Origin: JAFGXT01 sp963677165
Lineage (GTDB): Bacteria; Verrucomicrobiota; Lentisphaeria; Victivallales; SZUA-371
Assembly (NCBI GenBank): GCA_963677165.2
Contig: CAXXSX010000001.1
Span: 1,025,543-1,089,542 of the forward strand
Direction of reading: 5' to 3'
DNA: 64,000 bases
Shown here one piece after another: positions 46,635-56,659 of the stretch (the stretch's first letter is position 1; the number at the start of each line of letters is the position of its first letter). Under the pieces are notes generated by a model, which saw nothing but the letters and a program-made list of their open reading frames with translations, was not told where the DNA came from and ran no database searches. The translations under genes were made by a program, and so were the position numbers.

Positions 46635-47570
46635 CTAGGACTCGTAAATGACCTGATTCCTGCCGCGGCTCTTGGCAATATACAGCCGATCGTCAGACAA
46701 TTTGACGAATTCGTAGATGTGGACTTCGCCTCCAGTCTCGGGACGCCAGCCCGTCTGGCGGCGGTATTCGGTGAGATCCGCCACGCCTACCGATATCGTC
46801 ACTGGAATTTGTACGCCATCAAAGCGGAACTCTTCTTCTTCGATCTGGGCTCGCAGCTTCTCCGCCAGCTGAGCGGCTTGGTATTTTTCGGTTTCAGGGC
46901 AGATCAGCGTGAACTCTTCGCCGCCATAACGACAGATGATGTCGTCGCGGCGAATGTTGCGATTGATATGCTGCGCGACCTGCTTGAGGACAAAATCGCC
47001 GGCGAGGTGCCCGAAGGTATCGTTGACATTCTTGAAGTGGTCGAGGTCGAGCATGACCAATGCCATGTTGCGGCCGTAGCGCAGCGAGCGGCTCATCTCT
47101 CGCTCGAGGCTTTCCAAGAAATAACGCTTATTGAAGACCTGAGTGAGTCCGTCGGTCGTCGTCAGCCGATAAATTTCTTCGTGATAGGCATTCTCGACGT
47201 TATTGCCTGACAAGAACTTAAAGATGGTGCGACCAATTTTTATCTGATCGGCGTCTCGGAGCTCACGCTCTTTGACCGCGACGTCATTGACATAGGTGCC
47301 GTTGGTGCTGCCGAGATCGCGCACCATGACCTTCGCCCCCTCGACCACGAACATGGCGTGGTTGCGAGAGATGGAGTCTTCATCCAGCTGGATATCAGTC
47401 TTGGGAGAGCGTCCGATGATGGTCGAACTCTTATCCAAAACAAACTTCTTACCCAACTCTGCACCACTGATCACAACCAGACAGGCCTCTCCCCCCACCG
47501 CCATCTCAGCCGAGGCGATCTTGGCGATGACCGTCACAACCGTCTGATCTTTCTCGAGCTCATCAACCAT
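46635..47570 (-). CDS. FHA-GGDEF diguanylate cyclase
   Basis: 311 residues. The FHA domain (about 30-120) has GRS at 53-55, SRNH near 68-71 and GSTNGT at 87-92, the phosphothreonine-binding residues. The GGDEF domain (about 135-310) has the active-site GGEEF at 216-220 and the inhibitory RxxD site at 207-210 (RRDD, five residues before), so it is probably active and product-inhibited. It links Ser/Thr phosphorylation to c-di-GMP. The kinase at 19745 is a conceivable but untested partner. Confidence 0.93.
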   Translation of the reverse strand: MVDELEKDQTVVTVIAKIASAEMAVGGEACLVVISGAELGKKFVLDKSSTIIGRSPKTDIQLDEDSISRNHAMFVVEGAKVMVRDLGSTNGTYVNDVAVKERELRDADQIKIGRTIFKFLSGNNVENAYHEEIYRLTTTDGLTQVFNKRYFLESLEREMSRSLRYGRNMALVMLDLDHFKNVNDTFGHLAGDFVLKQVAQHINRNIRRDDIICRYGGEEFTLICPETEKYQAAQLAEKLRAQIEEEEFRFDGVQIPVTISVGVADLTEYRRQTGWRPETGGEVHIYEFVKLSDDRLYIAKSRGRNQVIYES

Positions 47571-47697
47571 TCTGGAACTTGCCTATTCTAAATCGCATCA
47601 ACACGCCCAGGGATTCGACATCGAGCCACCGAGTCTCGGCGAATATACTCCCTGCACCGAGGACAGACAACATCCCCTGTCAGGTAAAGCCGACTTA

Positions 47698-47876
47698 AGA
47701 GGCTTGCAGCAATCGATTGCCTGCAATCAGCGCGGTGAGCGCGTCGAGTTCAAGGAGCAGATTCGTAGTCATCATGTGCGATTACAAGGATTCGAAAGGC
47801 TGAAATCCGGGTCTCCTGAGTTAGTCGAAGGATGTGCTCACATGCCGCAGAAAGCGAATCTTTTTTGTGAGGCTCT
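47698..47876. repeat. MITE-like element, degenerate copy
   Basis: About 179 bp. The left end AGAGGCTTGCAGCAATCGAT and right end AATCTTTTTTGTGAGGCTCT are recognisable. The core is diverged with an insertion around GAGTTAGTCGAAGG. TTA precedes it; the right target copy is lost. Confidence 0.65.
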
Positions 47877-47909
47877 TTCTCACCCTTCCTGGACGGCAAC
47901 AACAGACAC

Positions 47910-48943
47910 TCAGCGATAGCGAAAGAGCTTAAAGGAGCCCGTCGATATCGTCAGCATGAAGCCGAACTTGATCTTCATGGTGCCATCTAAGCCTTTGAGG
48001 CCCTCTGGCGGATTGGGAAAGGGCGCCGCGGCTTTCATGGCTCGCAGCGCTTCATCATCTAAAAAACTCAGGCCACATGACTCATCAACATAGATCTCTT
48101 TGATCTCACCATCTCCAGACAGTGTCACCGACAACACGGTCAAGCGATCATCAACACCATAGATCTTGCCAGTTGGGTCGCGGCGCCGGTAGACCTTGGC
48201 GGGTGACCAATGATTGGCCACCGCTTGCTTAAAACGCTCGTAAAATGCTGCATAGTTGTGATCGCGCCGGTTGATGAGAGTGCGCTCCCCCTCCTCAACA
48301 TCGACGAGATAATCCATCGTCCTGCCTTCCTCACTGGCAGCGGCCAAGAGCTCAGCACCAAAATTGGGGACAATATAATCCTCTGTTTCAAAAAGATCAG
48401 CGCTTGTCTCCTTGCTCTCAGCCCCTTCCCCCTCCCTCATATTTTTGGGCAGCTCGATGGCCGCCCGAGGCGGCTGTCCGGCCACCTTTGAGTGAGATTT
48501 TTGCTGGCCACGACGTGTAGCTGGGCGCTTCTCGTAGCCCCCCCGTGCGACAGTCTGCTTCTCTACCTTGGTATTGACCGTCGCCGCAAAGCCCTCTTCG
48601 GGGGCCTCCTCACTCTCCTCCACCTGCTTTGGTGTCACTACATATTGTTCTGCAGGGGGGGCTCTGGTTTCTCCTCCCTCTCCCAGCTCACTTGCACCGA
48701 AAAAGTCTTCCCTGCCGGACACTTATCCTCGCCGCAGGGCTGCTGATCTGGCCGCTGCTCCCCCCCTTCATCACAGCTGAGTTCCAGCTCTGAGATCGCA
48801 TGAGCGCTACGACGGTCCAGCCAATAGGCCCAGGCAGGCCAGAGGGCCAGGTGAATCAGCCCACTCGCTGCAATCACATAGGCCATCAAGAGGGCGCTGC
48901 TTCTCTTCTCCCTCACTTCGTCCCCTGCTCTGCGCCAGCCCAC
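47910..48943 (-). CDS. TonB-family energy transducer (one frameshift)
   Basis: About 344 residues when joined. GTG start at 48943. One N-terminal membrane helix (LLMAYVIAASGLIHLALWPA) is followed by a long polar, Lys/Glu/Pro-rich linker. A TonB C-terminal domain follows (NHWSPAKVYRRRDPTGKIYG, LTVLSVTLSGDGEIKEIYVD, AMKAAAPFPNPPEGL). The frame breaks in a C7 run at about 48655-48661 and matches again immediately after. It spans the periplasm and transmits proton-motive energy or acts in motility-type complexes as in myxobacteria. No exbB/exbD is adjacent. Confidence 0.8.
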
Positions 48944-49047
48944 CTAACAAAGGTTATGCTTTCTGCTCCTCATTAAGGGCCCTTAGCCCTTCAGACAAAA
49001 GGCGATTGCCAATCTCGCCAAAGATCCAAGCGCACAGACAACGCGAT

Positions 49048-49317
49048 CTATTTCTCGTTGGCCTTTTCAACGGGTAACTCTTTCACTTCGTTACTGGCCA
49101 AGGCTTTGGGTTTGGCGTCTTTTTGATCCTCATCGTCATCAATCTGCTTGAGGCCCTTCTTGAAATTGCGAATCCCCAAGCCAATCGACGAACCAAGCTC
49201 CGGAATCCGGGTGGCGCCAAACAAGACCACCAAAATCACTCCGACGATGATCAGCTCATGAGGGCTCAAGCCCATCAACGCCACCAAAGTCAAGCTGCCC
49301 TCTGTCATACCCATCAT
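49048..49317 (-). CDS. tatA: Sec-independent translocase subunit TatA/E
   Basis: 89 residues: one membrane helix (LSPHELIIVGVILVVLFGAT) with the signature LFGATRIPELGSSIGLGIRN, then an amphipathic helix with FKKGLKQ and a polar tail. TAGGAGAAGGGC precedes the ATG. It forms the pore-like component of the twin-arginine export system. tatB/tatC are not in the window. Confidence 0.93.
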   Translation of the reverse strand: MMGMTEGSLTLVALMGLSPHELIIVGVILVVLFGATRIPELGSSIGLGIRNFKKGLKQIDDDEDQKDAKPKALASNEVKELPVEKANEK

Positions 49318-49442
49318 TGCCCTTCTCCTAACCGGTCTTTGTGGAGCTTATCGCCTTCATGAGACAACAAAAACGCATCTCCAAAACAATCCAGCGACCC
49401 CAAAGACCCTCTCCTGGACAGTAGTTCGCTAACCCAAGACTG

Positions 49443-50127
49443 TCAATCTTGGCTTCTCTCCAGCAGCTCTAGCGCCGCCCTGGCGGCGCGACGCTGCGCG
49501 ATCTTTTTACTGCGCCCTGAGCCCTCACCCCAAAACTCCCCGCTTGAGATAAACCTGAGCCACAAACTCCTTGGCGTGGTCAGGACCTCGCTCATCAATA
49601 ATTCGATAGGCCGGCGTCTCGCCCTCCTTCTCCTGCACATACTCTTGCAGCGCCGACTTCGCGTCTTGGAAATCCCCCTTTGATATCAGCTGTTCATGGT
49701 GAGAGAGGATAAAATCTCGGGCTCGCTCATAGTTGCTGTCCAAATAGACAGCCGCAATGATCGCCTCGTAGGCATCTGCCAAGAGGCTAGCCTTATCCCG
49801 ACCACCACTCAGCAACTCTCCCTTGCCCAAGTAGAGCTCTGCGCCGACATCCAACCCCCTGGCCAAACCCGAGAGCGCCGCTTCACACACCAGCGAGGAG
49901 CGCAACTGAGAGAGCTCCCCTTCGCGGTATTTAGGGAAGCGGGCAAAGAGGGTCTCGCTGATCACCGCCTCGAGGATCGCGTCTCCCAAAAACTCTAAGC
50001 GCTGATTGTCTAAGCGCTTGTCATCTCGCTCATTCACGTAGGAGGGATGCGTTAGGGCACGCTGCAGCAAGCACTCGTCACCAAATTGATAGCCCAATCG
50101 CCGCTGTAAATCCGCCAACTCACTCAT
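49443..50127 (-). CDS. rnc: Ribonuclease III (one frameshift)
   Basis: About 227 residues. The catalytic domain has the signature NQRLEFLGDAILEAVISETL, SLLADAYEAIIAAVYLDSNY and the second metal-binding Glu in DAYEAI. The double-stranded-RNA-binding domain starts DAKSALQEYVQEKEGETPAY. After YLKRG the frame breaks (one extra base in AAGCGGGGAG near 49546), then GEFWGEGSGRSKKIAQRRAA completes a normal dsRBD. It processes rRNA precursors and dsRNA. It overlaps mnmA by ATGA. Confidence 0.9.
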
Positions 50128-51167
50128 CGTAAAACACCCTCTATCCAGCCACTCCCGGCGACCTCATCCCCTAAATAGACCACTGCCAGCTGACCTGGAG
50201 CGATCGCTCGCACTGGCTCTGCAAAGATGACCTCGAAACCCTCGTCCTTGAGTCTCACCTCAGCAGCCACAGCTGGAGAACGGTAGCGGTACTTCACCTC
50301 GGCTGTAAATACCTCGGGGGCCGTGGGCCAACGTAGCCAATGCGCTCCCCGGGTCACCAAGCCCTTGGCCATCAGCGCCTCTTTGGGGCCCACAATCACT
50401 TCACCTGGCTGCAGATCGGTGACATAGAGAGGCTCAGGCGCGCTCAACCCAAGGCCTCGCCGCTGCCCACGTGTGTAGCGGTGGATCCCATGATGTTGAC
50501 CCAATTCACGGCCATCAACATGGCGTATCGCGCCTGGCTGCAGCCCACCCTCGACCTCGCGCTCGAGGAAGTCGACATAGCTCTCGTTGCGGATGAAGCA
50601 GATGTCCTGGCTGTCTTTCTTCGCCGCCACTTCCAGGCCCAAATCCTCGGCGATTGCGCGTGTCTCGGCCTTGGTCGTATCCCCCAATGGGAAGCGCACA
50701 CGCGGCAGCAGGTCTCGCTCGATGCGCGATAAAAAATAACTCTGATCCTTATTGGGGTCCGCTCCGCGAACCAAGGCCACGCGCCCATCACGCTCTTCTA
50801 GCTGCGCATAGTGTCCGGTTGCGAAGCGCTCGGCCTGCAAGGCCCGAGCGCCGCGCCACAGCGCCCCAAATTTGATCTTCTCATTGCAGATCACACAGGG
50901 ATTGGGTGTCTCCCCCTGTAGGTAGGCGGCGAGGAAGGGGTCGATGACCTCTGTGCGAAAGACTTGGCGCAAATCCAATACCTCATGAGGGATGCCAAGA
51001 CGCTCACATACCGCTTGAGCATCCAAAATCATCTGCTCCTCACGGCCACCATTGAGCTGCATGGTCACCCCCAGCACATCGTAGCCTCGCTGCTGCATCA
51101 AGGCCGCCGTCACCGAAGAATCGACGCCGCCGCTCATCGCCACCACTGCCCTTTTTTTTGCCCTCAT
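50124..51167 (-). CDS. mnmA: tRNA-specific 2-thiouridylase
   Basis: 347 residues from ATG 51167 (AAGAGGCG upstream). PP-loop AMSGGVDSSVTAALM, the first catalytic Cys in GETPNPCVICNEKIKFG, FATGHYAQLEERDG, KDQSYFL and the second catalytic Cys in KKDSQDICFIR. The C-terminal beta-barrel is present (VKYRYRSPAVAAEVRLKDEG). It inserts sulfur at U34 of Lys/Glu/Gln tRNAs. Complete and unbroken. In organisms with MnmH this 2-thiouridine is the substrate for selenation; mnmH is not in the window. Confidence 0.95.
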   Translation of the reverse strand: MRAKKRAVVAMSGGVDSSVTAALMQQRGYDVLGVTMQLNGGREEQMILDAQAVCERLGIPHEVLDLRQVFRTEVIDPFLAAYLQGETPNPCVICNEKIKFGALWRGARALQAERFATGHYAQLEERDGRVALVRGADPNKDQSYFLSRIERDLLPRVRFPLGDTTKAETRAIAEDLGLEVAAKKDSQDICFIRNESYVDFLEREVEGGLQPGAIRHVDGRELGQHHGIHRYTRGQRRGLGLSAPEPLYVTDLQPGEVIVGPKEALMAKGLVTRGAHWLRWPTAPEVFTAEVKYRYRSPAVAAEVRLKDEGFEVIFAEPVRAIAPGQLAVVYLGDEVAGSGWIEGVLR

Positions 51168-51308
51168 ATGCGCCTCTTGCCTGCCCAATCCACACCAGAA
51201 AGCCTGGCCCTGTCTATCTCTGACACTCGCAGCAAAAGGCAAGGTTCAACTGCAGTTTTGTGGCGATTTTTAGGACGTGGCCAGCGCTCACAGGCGCCCC
51301 CACCATGA

Positions 51309-51336
51309 GGCCGCGTTCGAATCCAGAAAACCCAGC
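51309..51336 (+). repeat. GCGTTCGAA intergenic motif, copy 10
   Basis: GGCCGCGTTCGAATCCAGAA lies between the era end and the mnmA start on the opposite strand to both. It resembles a tRNA T-arm in isolation but no tRNA surrounds it. Confidence 0.6.
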
Positions 51337-51418
51337 CCAACGAACCCCATCAGGAGCGGCAGTGGCCTCCCAGCTGGGCACCGCGGGCCTCTCGCAAGCT
51401 CTTTGAACTCCAGGATCT

Positions 51419-52375
51419 TTAGTCGTCCAAACGGTAGCCCAGGCGGTTGAGGCTGCGGGGGTTCTCGGTCCACTCCTTGAGCACTCGAACATGGGGTCTG
51501 CAGGAAGACCCGAGTGCCCAAGAAGCGCTCGATTTCCTTGCGAGCTCGGCTGCCGATATCCTTGAGTTTCGAGCCACCTTTGCCGATGACGATGCCCTTC
51601 TGGCTGGCCTTCTCGACATAGATGACCGCCGAAATCTTAACCCAGCTCTTCCTTGGCGTCTTCGTCCATGCTCTCGATCTCGACGGCCACGCTGTAGGGG
51701 ATTTCTTTGCGGGTGCGCAACATCAACTGCTCACGCACCATCTCGGCGATGATCTCACGCTCTGCCTGATCGGTATAGATTTCGGGCGGATAGAGCATCG
51801 GCCCCTCGGGCAATCCATCCACCACACAATCGACCAAGCGCTCGAGGTTGCCTTCGCGCAGCGCCGAAATGCCCAGAGTCGTCGCGAACTCAAAGGGCCT
51901 GTGTGTAGCGCTCAATCAGCGGCAATACCTCTTCTTGGGTCTCCAAGGCGTCCAGCTTATTGAAGGCCAAGATGACCGGTGTCTTCACTTGCTTGAGCTT
52001 GTCAATGATGAAGGACTCGCTCTCAGCGATATCGCCAATCGCTATCCAAGGCCTGGGTAGCGTCGACCAAGAAGAGCACCAAATCGGCATCACCCAAAGC
52101 GCGCAAAGCCGAGTCGAACCATCAAGCGATTGAGAGCCTTCTTCTGCAACATGTGAATGCCAGGGGTATCGACAAAGACCACCTGTCCTCGTTGCTCCAA
52201 GGTCAACACCGCGCGGATCCTCGTCCGCGTGGTCTGCGGCTTATGTGTAGTGATCGCCACCTTCTCGCCGATCAGAGGCGTTGATGAGGGTCGATTTCCC
52301 CGCATTGGTCCGACCGATGAGCGCCACAACTCCGCTGCGAAAGCTGCTCTCTTCCTGAATCTCGTTCTCGTGCAT
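51419..52375 (-). CDS. era: GTPase Era (several frameshifts)
   Basis: Ribosome-assembly GTPase. From ATG 52375: FRSGVVALIGRTNAGKSTLI (G1), a break near 52278, IGEKVAITTHKPQTTRTRIR, then VVFVDTPGIHMLQ (G3). After further breaks come KTPVILAFNKLDALETQ (G4) and ISALREGN (G5). The KH domain shows KASQKGIVIGKGGSKLKDIG and the end is HVRVLKEWTENPRSLNRLGY. At least five single-base indels in order-preserving positions point to sequencing error. A complete Era of about 315 residues is implied. Confidence 0.85.
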
Positions 52376-52676
52376 CTATCCTTCGCCCTTTGAACTGCAT
52401 CGGCTCATGACCGACACAAAAGTTCGAGGACCCGTGCCTAAGGACCCTCGCCGCGCAACCTAGACTTCCTCGCCCCAAAAGACAACGTCTTAGCACCTCT
52501 ATCGCGAAGAAGGTGGGGCAAAACCCTCTTTCTCAGCCCTCGCTAAACTCCTCAGGCTTAGCTTTTTACCAGGTGCCAGATGCCCCTCATAAACCCATCG
52601 CCATTTTCCTCTCGAAGGTCTAGAATGCCGCCGCTGAAGGGCCCCAATGCCGTCGATCTCTTGAGAGTTTTCTTCT
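52376..52676. other. Intergenic gap, no gene seen
   Basis: About 300 bp between divergent era and the lipoprotein gene. A minus-strand open frame (52499-52702) has no recognisable features and I do not call it. Confidence 0.4.
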
Positions 52677-53011
52677 GTGAACAATCGCCAAGGCCAATCC
52701 AAGCTCCAGCGACTCTCTGCGCAGCTTTCTTAGCGGCCTAGCGGTGCTCTATTTGAGCCTCACCATGATGGCTTGCCAACCCAAACATGCCCCTCAACGC
52801 GAGGTCTTTGACGAGGCTGAAGAAGCCTACCAAGCCGGTCACTACGACAAAGCCCTCGAGCAATACCAGCGCTTCCTAAAGATCGCCCCCCGACCACCAG
52901 CTCGCCCCTCTGGCCCAACAGCGAATCATGATCATCGAGCGCGAGCTGGAGACGGTGATGGGGAAAAAGACCGGCCCGCGCCCCATCTATTTGCGGCCCA
53001 TTGGCCGATGA
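52677..53011 (+). CDS. Small TPR lipoprotein (frameshifted, start uncertain)
   Basis: The clear part is a lipoprotein signal (LRSFLSGLAVLYLSLTMMAC, lipid Cys near 52771) followed by one TPR-like helix pair (EVFDEAEEAYQAGHYDKALE). After a break in the C7 run near 52887 come LAPLAQQRIMIIERELETVM and the end YLRPIGR. The GTG at 52677 needs one indel to reach the signal sequence; CTG 52717 would fit without one. The stop overlaps the next gene start (ATGA), so it is co-translated with an ABC-transporter permease. Confidence 0.6.
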
Positions 53012-54513
53012 ACTCCCAACAGAACCTACCCAGCCCAACAGCAGCCCATGAGCAAATCTTTCGGCGCCCATCGCGGCCAGCTGGCGCTCCTCATTGAAGC
53101 CGCCACGCGGCGCGCCCGACACCGCCGTCAACGCGCCCCCCCTGAACACCCTCGGCGGCCTAGTCCTGCTCGTCGCTGGCCTGGTAGGGCTGGGCTGGCT
53201 GACCACCCCCATTACCCGGCTTTAGCGCCGAAACTCCCGGTGGGGCCGCACCCTTGAGGCTGGCCTTCTGGACTCTGGGCTTGAGCACCGCCTGTCCTGG
53301 TCTTTCGCACCATGGAGCGCCTCTTCAGGGTCGGCGATGTCCACATTCTGGCTCCCTTGCCAGTGCGAGCCGAGCCCCTCTTTGTCTTTCGCCTGCTGGG
53401 CAGCTTGGGCGAAGCGGCCATGGTCTTTGGCGGCGCCTTGAGCTTCTTCGCTTCGCTGCTATGGCGAGCGGAGGTTTCGGTCTTTTTGGCCGCGATGGTC
53501 CTGTGGGCGGTGGGCTTGGTCTTGGCCATCGCCATCTCTTATGCGGTGGTCCTCTATCTGGGCGCCGCGGCGGCGCGAGGAGAGGTCCTATGGTGGATTT
53601 GGTCCCATGGGCTTCGCCGTCGCCTCCAGGTATTCGCTCTGGCCGGCGCCTTGACCGCCTCGCTGGTCTTCAAACAAGTGGTGCAGGACTTCCTCATCGC
53701 CGGTTTTGCTCGCGGCGTACCTATCCGGCAGCGCCATCACCGCTGGCCTCATTGTGCTAGGCGCTGGGCTACGCCTTTTTCCTCTTCAAGCGCTCTTTCA
53801 ACGCCGCCTTTGCCCGCTTTTATGAAGCCGATCTGCTGGTCATGGACCAAGGCCGCGCCCTATTTCAAAGAGGGAGCCATCCCCCCCCGCGGCTGGGAGC
53901 GCTGGCTGGCCCCCGACCTCTTGGCGCTGACCCGCAAGGAGCGCCTACAGTTGCGCCGCCGCACCACCACCGGTCGCCTCTTTGCCTACCTGAGCTTCAT
54001 CATCTTGGCCATTGCCCTTTACAATAAGGCTGGCTTACCCGCCCACTATATGGCGGTCTTCCCGACCTTGGTCATCGCGGTCTTTGCCAATCCCTGGCGT
54101 CAGCTCTATCACCCCCGAGCTCAACACCGCCTTCAACGAAAGCTTGCCCTTAGCCCCCCATCGACTCCACCAAGCCCGTAGCCTCGTGGCCACGCTTGAG
54201 CTCGGCCTGCTCGGGCTCCTGGGCGCCGTCGCCGTGGGCGTGGGTTCGAGCGGCTCAATGCCGCTCTTTGATGCCCTCTGGGTTGCTGCCCTCTCCCTCA
54301 TCACCACCCTGGGCCCAGGCCCCTTGGATGGCCGCAGCGGCGCGGCGGCGCCCCGCAGCCTCGACCCTCGTTGCCGTCGCCGCGAGCCTATTGTGCGCCG
54401 CCATAGCGACCCTGAACATCTTCGCCGCCCTAGGGGCTGGTGGCCGCGCCATCGGCGTCGCCGGTTATGGCGCCATCAGCCGCCCCAAGGCTCAGGAAAA
54501 AGCCCATGTCTGA
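53008..54513 (+). CDS. ABC-transporter membrane protein (many frameshifts)
   Basis: Hydrophobic segments appear in three frames but in sensible order: LGGLVLLVAGLVGLGWLTTP, VRAEPLFVFRLLGSLGEAAM, FLAAMVLWAVGLVLAIAISY, FAYLSFIILAIALYNKAGLP, LELGLLGLLGAVAVGVGSSG and LVAVAASLLCAAIATLNIFA. About eight to ten membrane helices are implied. It ends 8 bp into the ABC ATPase gene, so it is taken as its permease partner. No family signature is certain. The number of indels is high, and substrate cannot be inferred. Confidence 0.6.
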
Positions 54514-55266
54514 CCCCGTCCTCTCCTTTCGCGGCGTGCACAAAAAGTACGGCAAACTCCACGCGCTCAAGGGCCTCGATTTCACCATCGAGCCCGGTGA
54601 GTTTGTCGGCTTTATCGGTCCCAACGGCGCAGGTAAGAGCACCACCATGCGGGCCATTGCCGGCCTCATCCAAGCCAATGAAGGCGCCATTGAGCTGTGC
54701 GGTGTAGACGTCAAAAAGCAACCCCATCGAGGCCCGTCAACACCTGGGTTATGTTGCTCAAGGCACCGAACTCTACCCCTATCTCACCGGCGAAGAGTTT
54801 CTGCGCTTCGTCGCCTCCATCCGCGGCATTGACCAAAGCACGACAGAGTCCCGCATTGCCCATCTCCTTGAGCTGAGCACCCTCACCGAGGCCCAAGGGC
54901 GCCTCATCCGCGAATACTCCGGCGGCATGGCCCGCAAGCTGGCCATCGCCGCAGCACTCCTGGCTGAACCCGCTTTGCTGCTGCTTGATGAAGCCTTTGT
55001 CGGCCTCGATCCTGAGAGCATTTACCGGGTGCGCGGCGCCCTCAAAGCCCAAGTCGAGGGCCGGCGCCGCTGTGCTCCTCTCCAGCCATGTCCTCGATAT
55101 GGTCGAGCGCATCGCCGACCGCATCATCGTACTCCATCAGGGCCGCATCGCCGCCGATCTAAGAGGCGATGCGCTAAGCAGCGCCCTCCAGGAACACGGC
55201 GACCTCACGCGCCTCTATCTCCACCTCACCGACCAAGACGCCCTGCTCCAAGAAGCCATGGCCTAG
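54506..55266 (+). CDS. ABC transporter ATP-binding protein (two frameshifts)
   Basis: About 250 residues from ATG 54506. Walker A GFIGPNGAGKSTTMRAIAGL, signature IREYSGGMARKLAIAAALLA, Walker B ALLLLDEAFVGLDPESIYRV and switch His in LLSSHVLDMVERIADR. Extra C's near 54720 and 55065 break the frame. It is an exporter-type (ABC-2, CcmA-like) ATPase paired with the membrane protein just upstream. Confidence 0.88.
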
Positions 55267-55291
55267 GACTGATGAGGCAAATCAAAGCAAG

Positions 55292-56240
55292 CTATTCCTC
55301 TCTACCCAAGATGGCCAAATAGAGGCTCTCGAGGGCATCGGGATCCTTCAATTGAGCCATGAGCTCGAGCTCTACAGGACGCGCTCGGCGCGAGGCGAGC
55401 GCTTTGAGCTTCTCCATCCAGCGACGGCGCTCCTGCTGCAGGCCTTCCTCGCGACCTTCTTCGCGACCTTCTTCGCGACCTTCTTCACGACCTTCTTCAC
55501 GACCTTCTTCTCGACCTTCTTTTCGACCCATCACGCGGCCATCTTCAATTCCCTCTGCGCGGCCTTTGCGATAGTGCTTGCGAAAGATCTCGGAGAAGGG
55601 CTCTTGCTGAGTTCTCATATATTCCTCCATTGCTTCGAGCTGAACACTGTTCAGCGCAGCGCATATCATATCAATGTAGAGCCCGAGTTTGGGCGAGTCG
55701 AGACTTGCTTTGTCGAAGCCCTCCAAAGTGGTTTTGAGTCGGTCTATACCTTTCTCTTTTGGCGCGTGAATCATCGCTGAGAGTGCCCCAAGTGCAGGTG
55801 AGAGGGCGACCTCTTGTGCTGATTCAAGTTTTGGGACGGACTCTGGACCTATCACATGAGGCTTGAACCCATGGGGCGGTTGAAAGCTAGGAATCTCACG
55901 GCGCGCCCCAACGCGCAACCGATGCTTGCAGCGCGATCACGACAAGCAGGGTCTCGCAAGCTTCACGCTCATGAAGCGCGGCTGCGTAGAGTGGCCAAGT
56001 CCAGCGCTTCTGTTCATCGCGACGGCTCTGCACCTCGACAATGACCGCTTGGCGACCTGGGTGTACAAAGACCAAGTCGGCGCGGTGCTGGGTCGGGCGC
56101 AGTTGCCCCAACTCAGACTCAGCTGGGGCCTGCTCTTCCTCAAATAGCAGCTCAACACCCCTATTTTCCAATAAGATCTTTAATAGGATCGGATGCTCGC
56201 GGATGAGCGCTAGGACCGATTCGTGGACTGCACCAGCCAT
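55292..56240 (-). CDS. Rpn-like PD-(D/E)XK nuclease-family protein with REEG repeats (one frameshift)
   Basis: The N-terminal frame (from 56240) has HESVLALIREHPILLKILLE, then the nuclease-like core HRADLVFVHPGRQAVIVEVQ with D and E-x-Q, and RDEQKRWTWPLYAAALHERE. One extra G near 55902 shifts the frame to REIPSFQPPHGFKPHVIGPE. The C-terminal half is helical and carries about seven REEG repeats (GREEGREEGREEG). It matches a widespread family related to Rpn/transposase-like PDDEXK proteins. Target unknown. Confidence 0.72.
55444..55527. repeat. 12-bp coding tandem repeat (seven units)
   Basis: Units of CTTCTTCGCGAC type, encoding Arg-Glu-Glu-Gly on the minus strand. Units vary at one or two positions. 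It is prone to slippage, which would lengthen or shorten a charged helix without shifting frame. Confidence 0.85.
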
Positions 56241-56659
56241 CTCTTACCTCCATCGCAGGAGCCAATGCCTGCCGAAGCCCTCCTCGACAGCGCAATACTA
56301 CTCGGACTTGGCAGGTGAAATGGCGCGCATTGGGGCGATCTTTTTCTAAGTTTTTTTAGCAGTCAAGTAATGTCAGCCACTTACAACCCTCCCCTGTGAG
56401 CCCCTTCAATGGATGCCTCGTCGGGCATCGAGCCCCAAGATTCTATTGATACTTCTCTGCGTGGGGTCACGATGAACTGTGGCTCGAAGCCCCGCCGCGT
56501 TCGAAGCCAAAAAATCACCCCTCTGCAGCGACCTTTGTCCCATCCATCGCACCGCCATGCCCGCCGAGTTCAGCAAGTTATCCCTTCGCGCCTCTTGAAA
56601 TCTGAGTTAGTATCGCCGGCTTGCTGTTGCGTTTCGCCCCTTTTTGAGCCCGAGGAGTT
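56241..56659. other. Divergent intergenic region before lon
   Basis: 419 bp with no credible gene. It holds motif copy 11 and an AT-richer segment with several T-runs near 56340-56360 that may belong to the promoter of the nuclease-like gene. No clear heat-shock promoter was recognised in front of lon. Confidence 0.4.
56494..56518 (+). repeat. GCGTTCGAA intergenic motif, copy 11
   Basis: GCCGCGTTCGAAGCCAAAAA, close to consensus, 140 bp upstream of lon. Confidence 0.65.

Noticed and set aside
51309..51336. GTTCGAATCC looked like the T-arm of a tRNA
   Set aside because: No acceptor, D-arm or anticodon arm can be built around it, and the same string recurs in eleven other places as part of a dispersed motif.
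52499..52702. A minus-strand open frame between era and the lipoprotein gene
   Set aside because: No start signal, no conserved motif, and it overlaps the likely promoter and start region of the neighbouring gene.
55444..55527. Short regular repeats considered as a CRISPR array
   Set aside because: Units are 12 bp without spacers and encode an in-frame REEG repeat.
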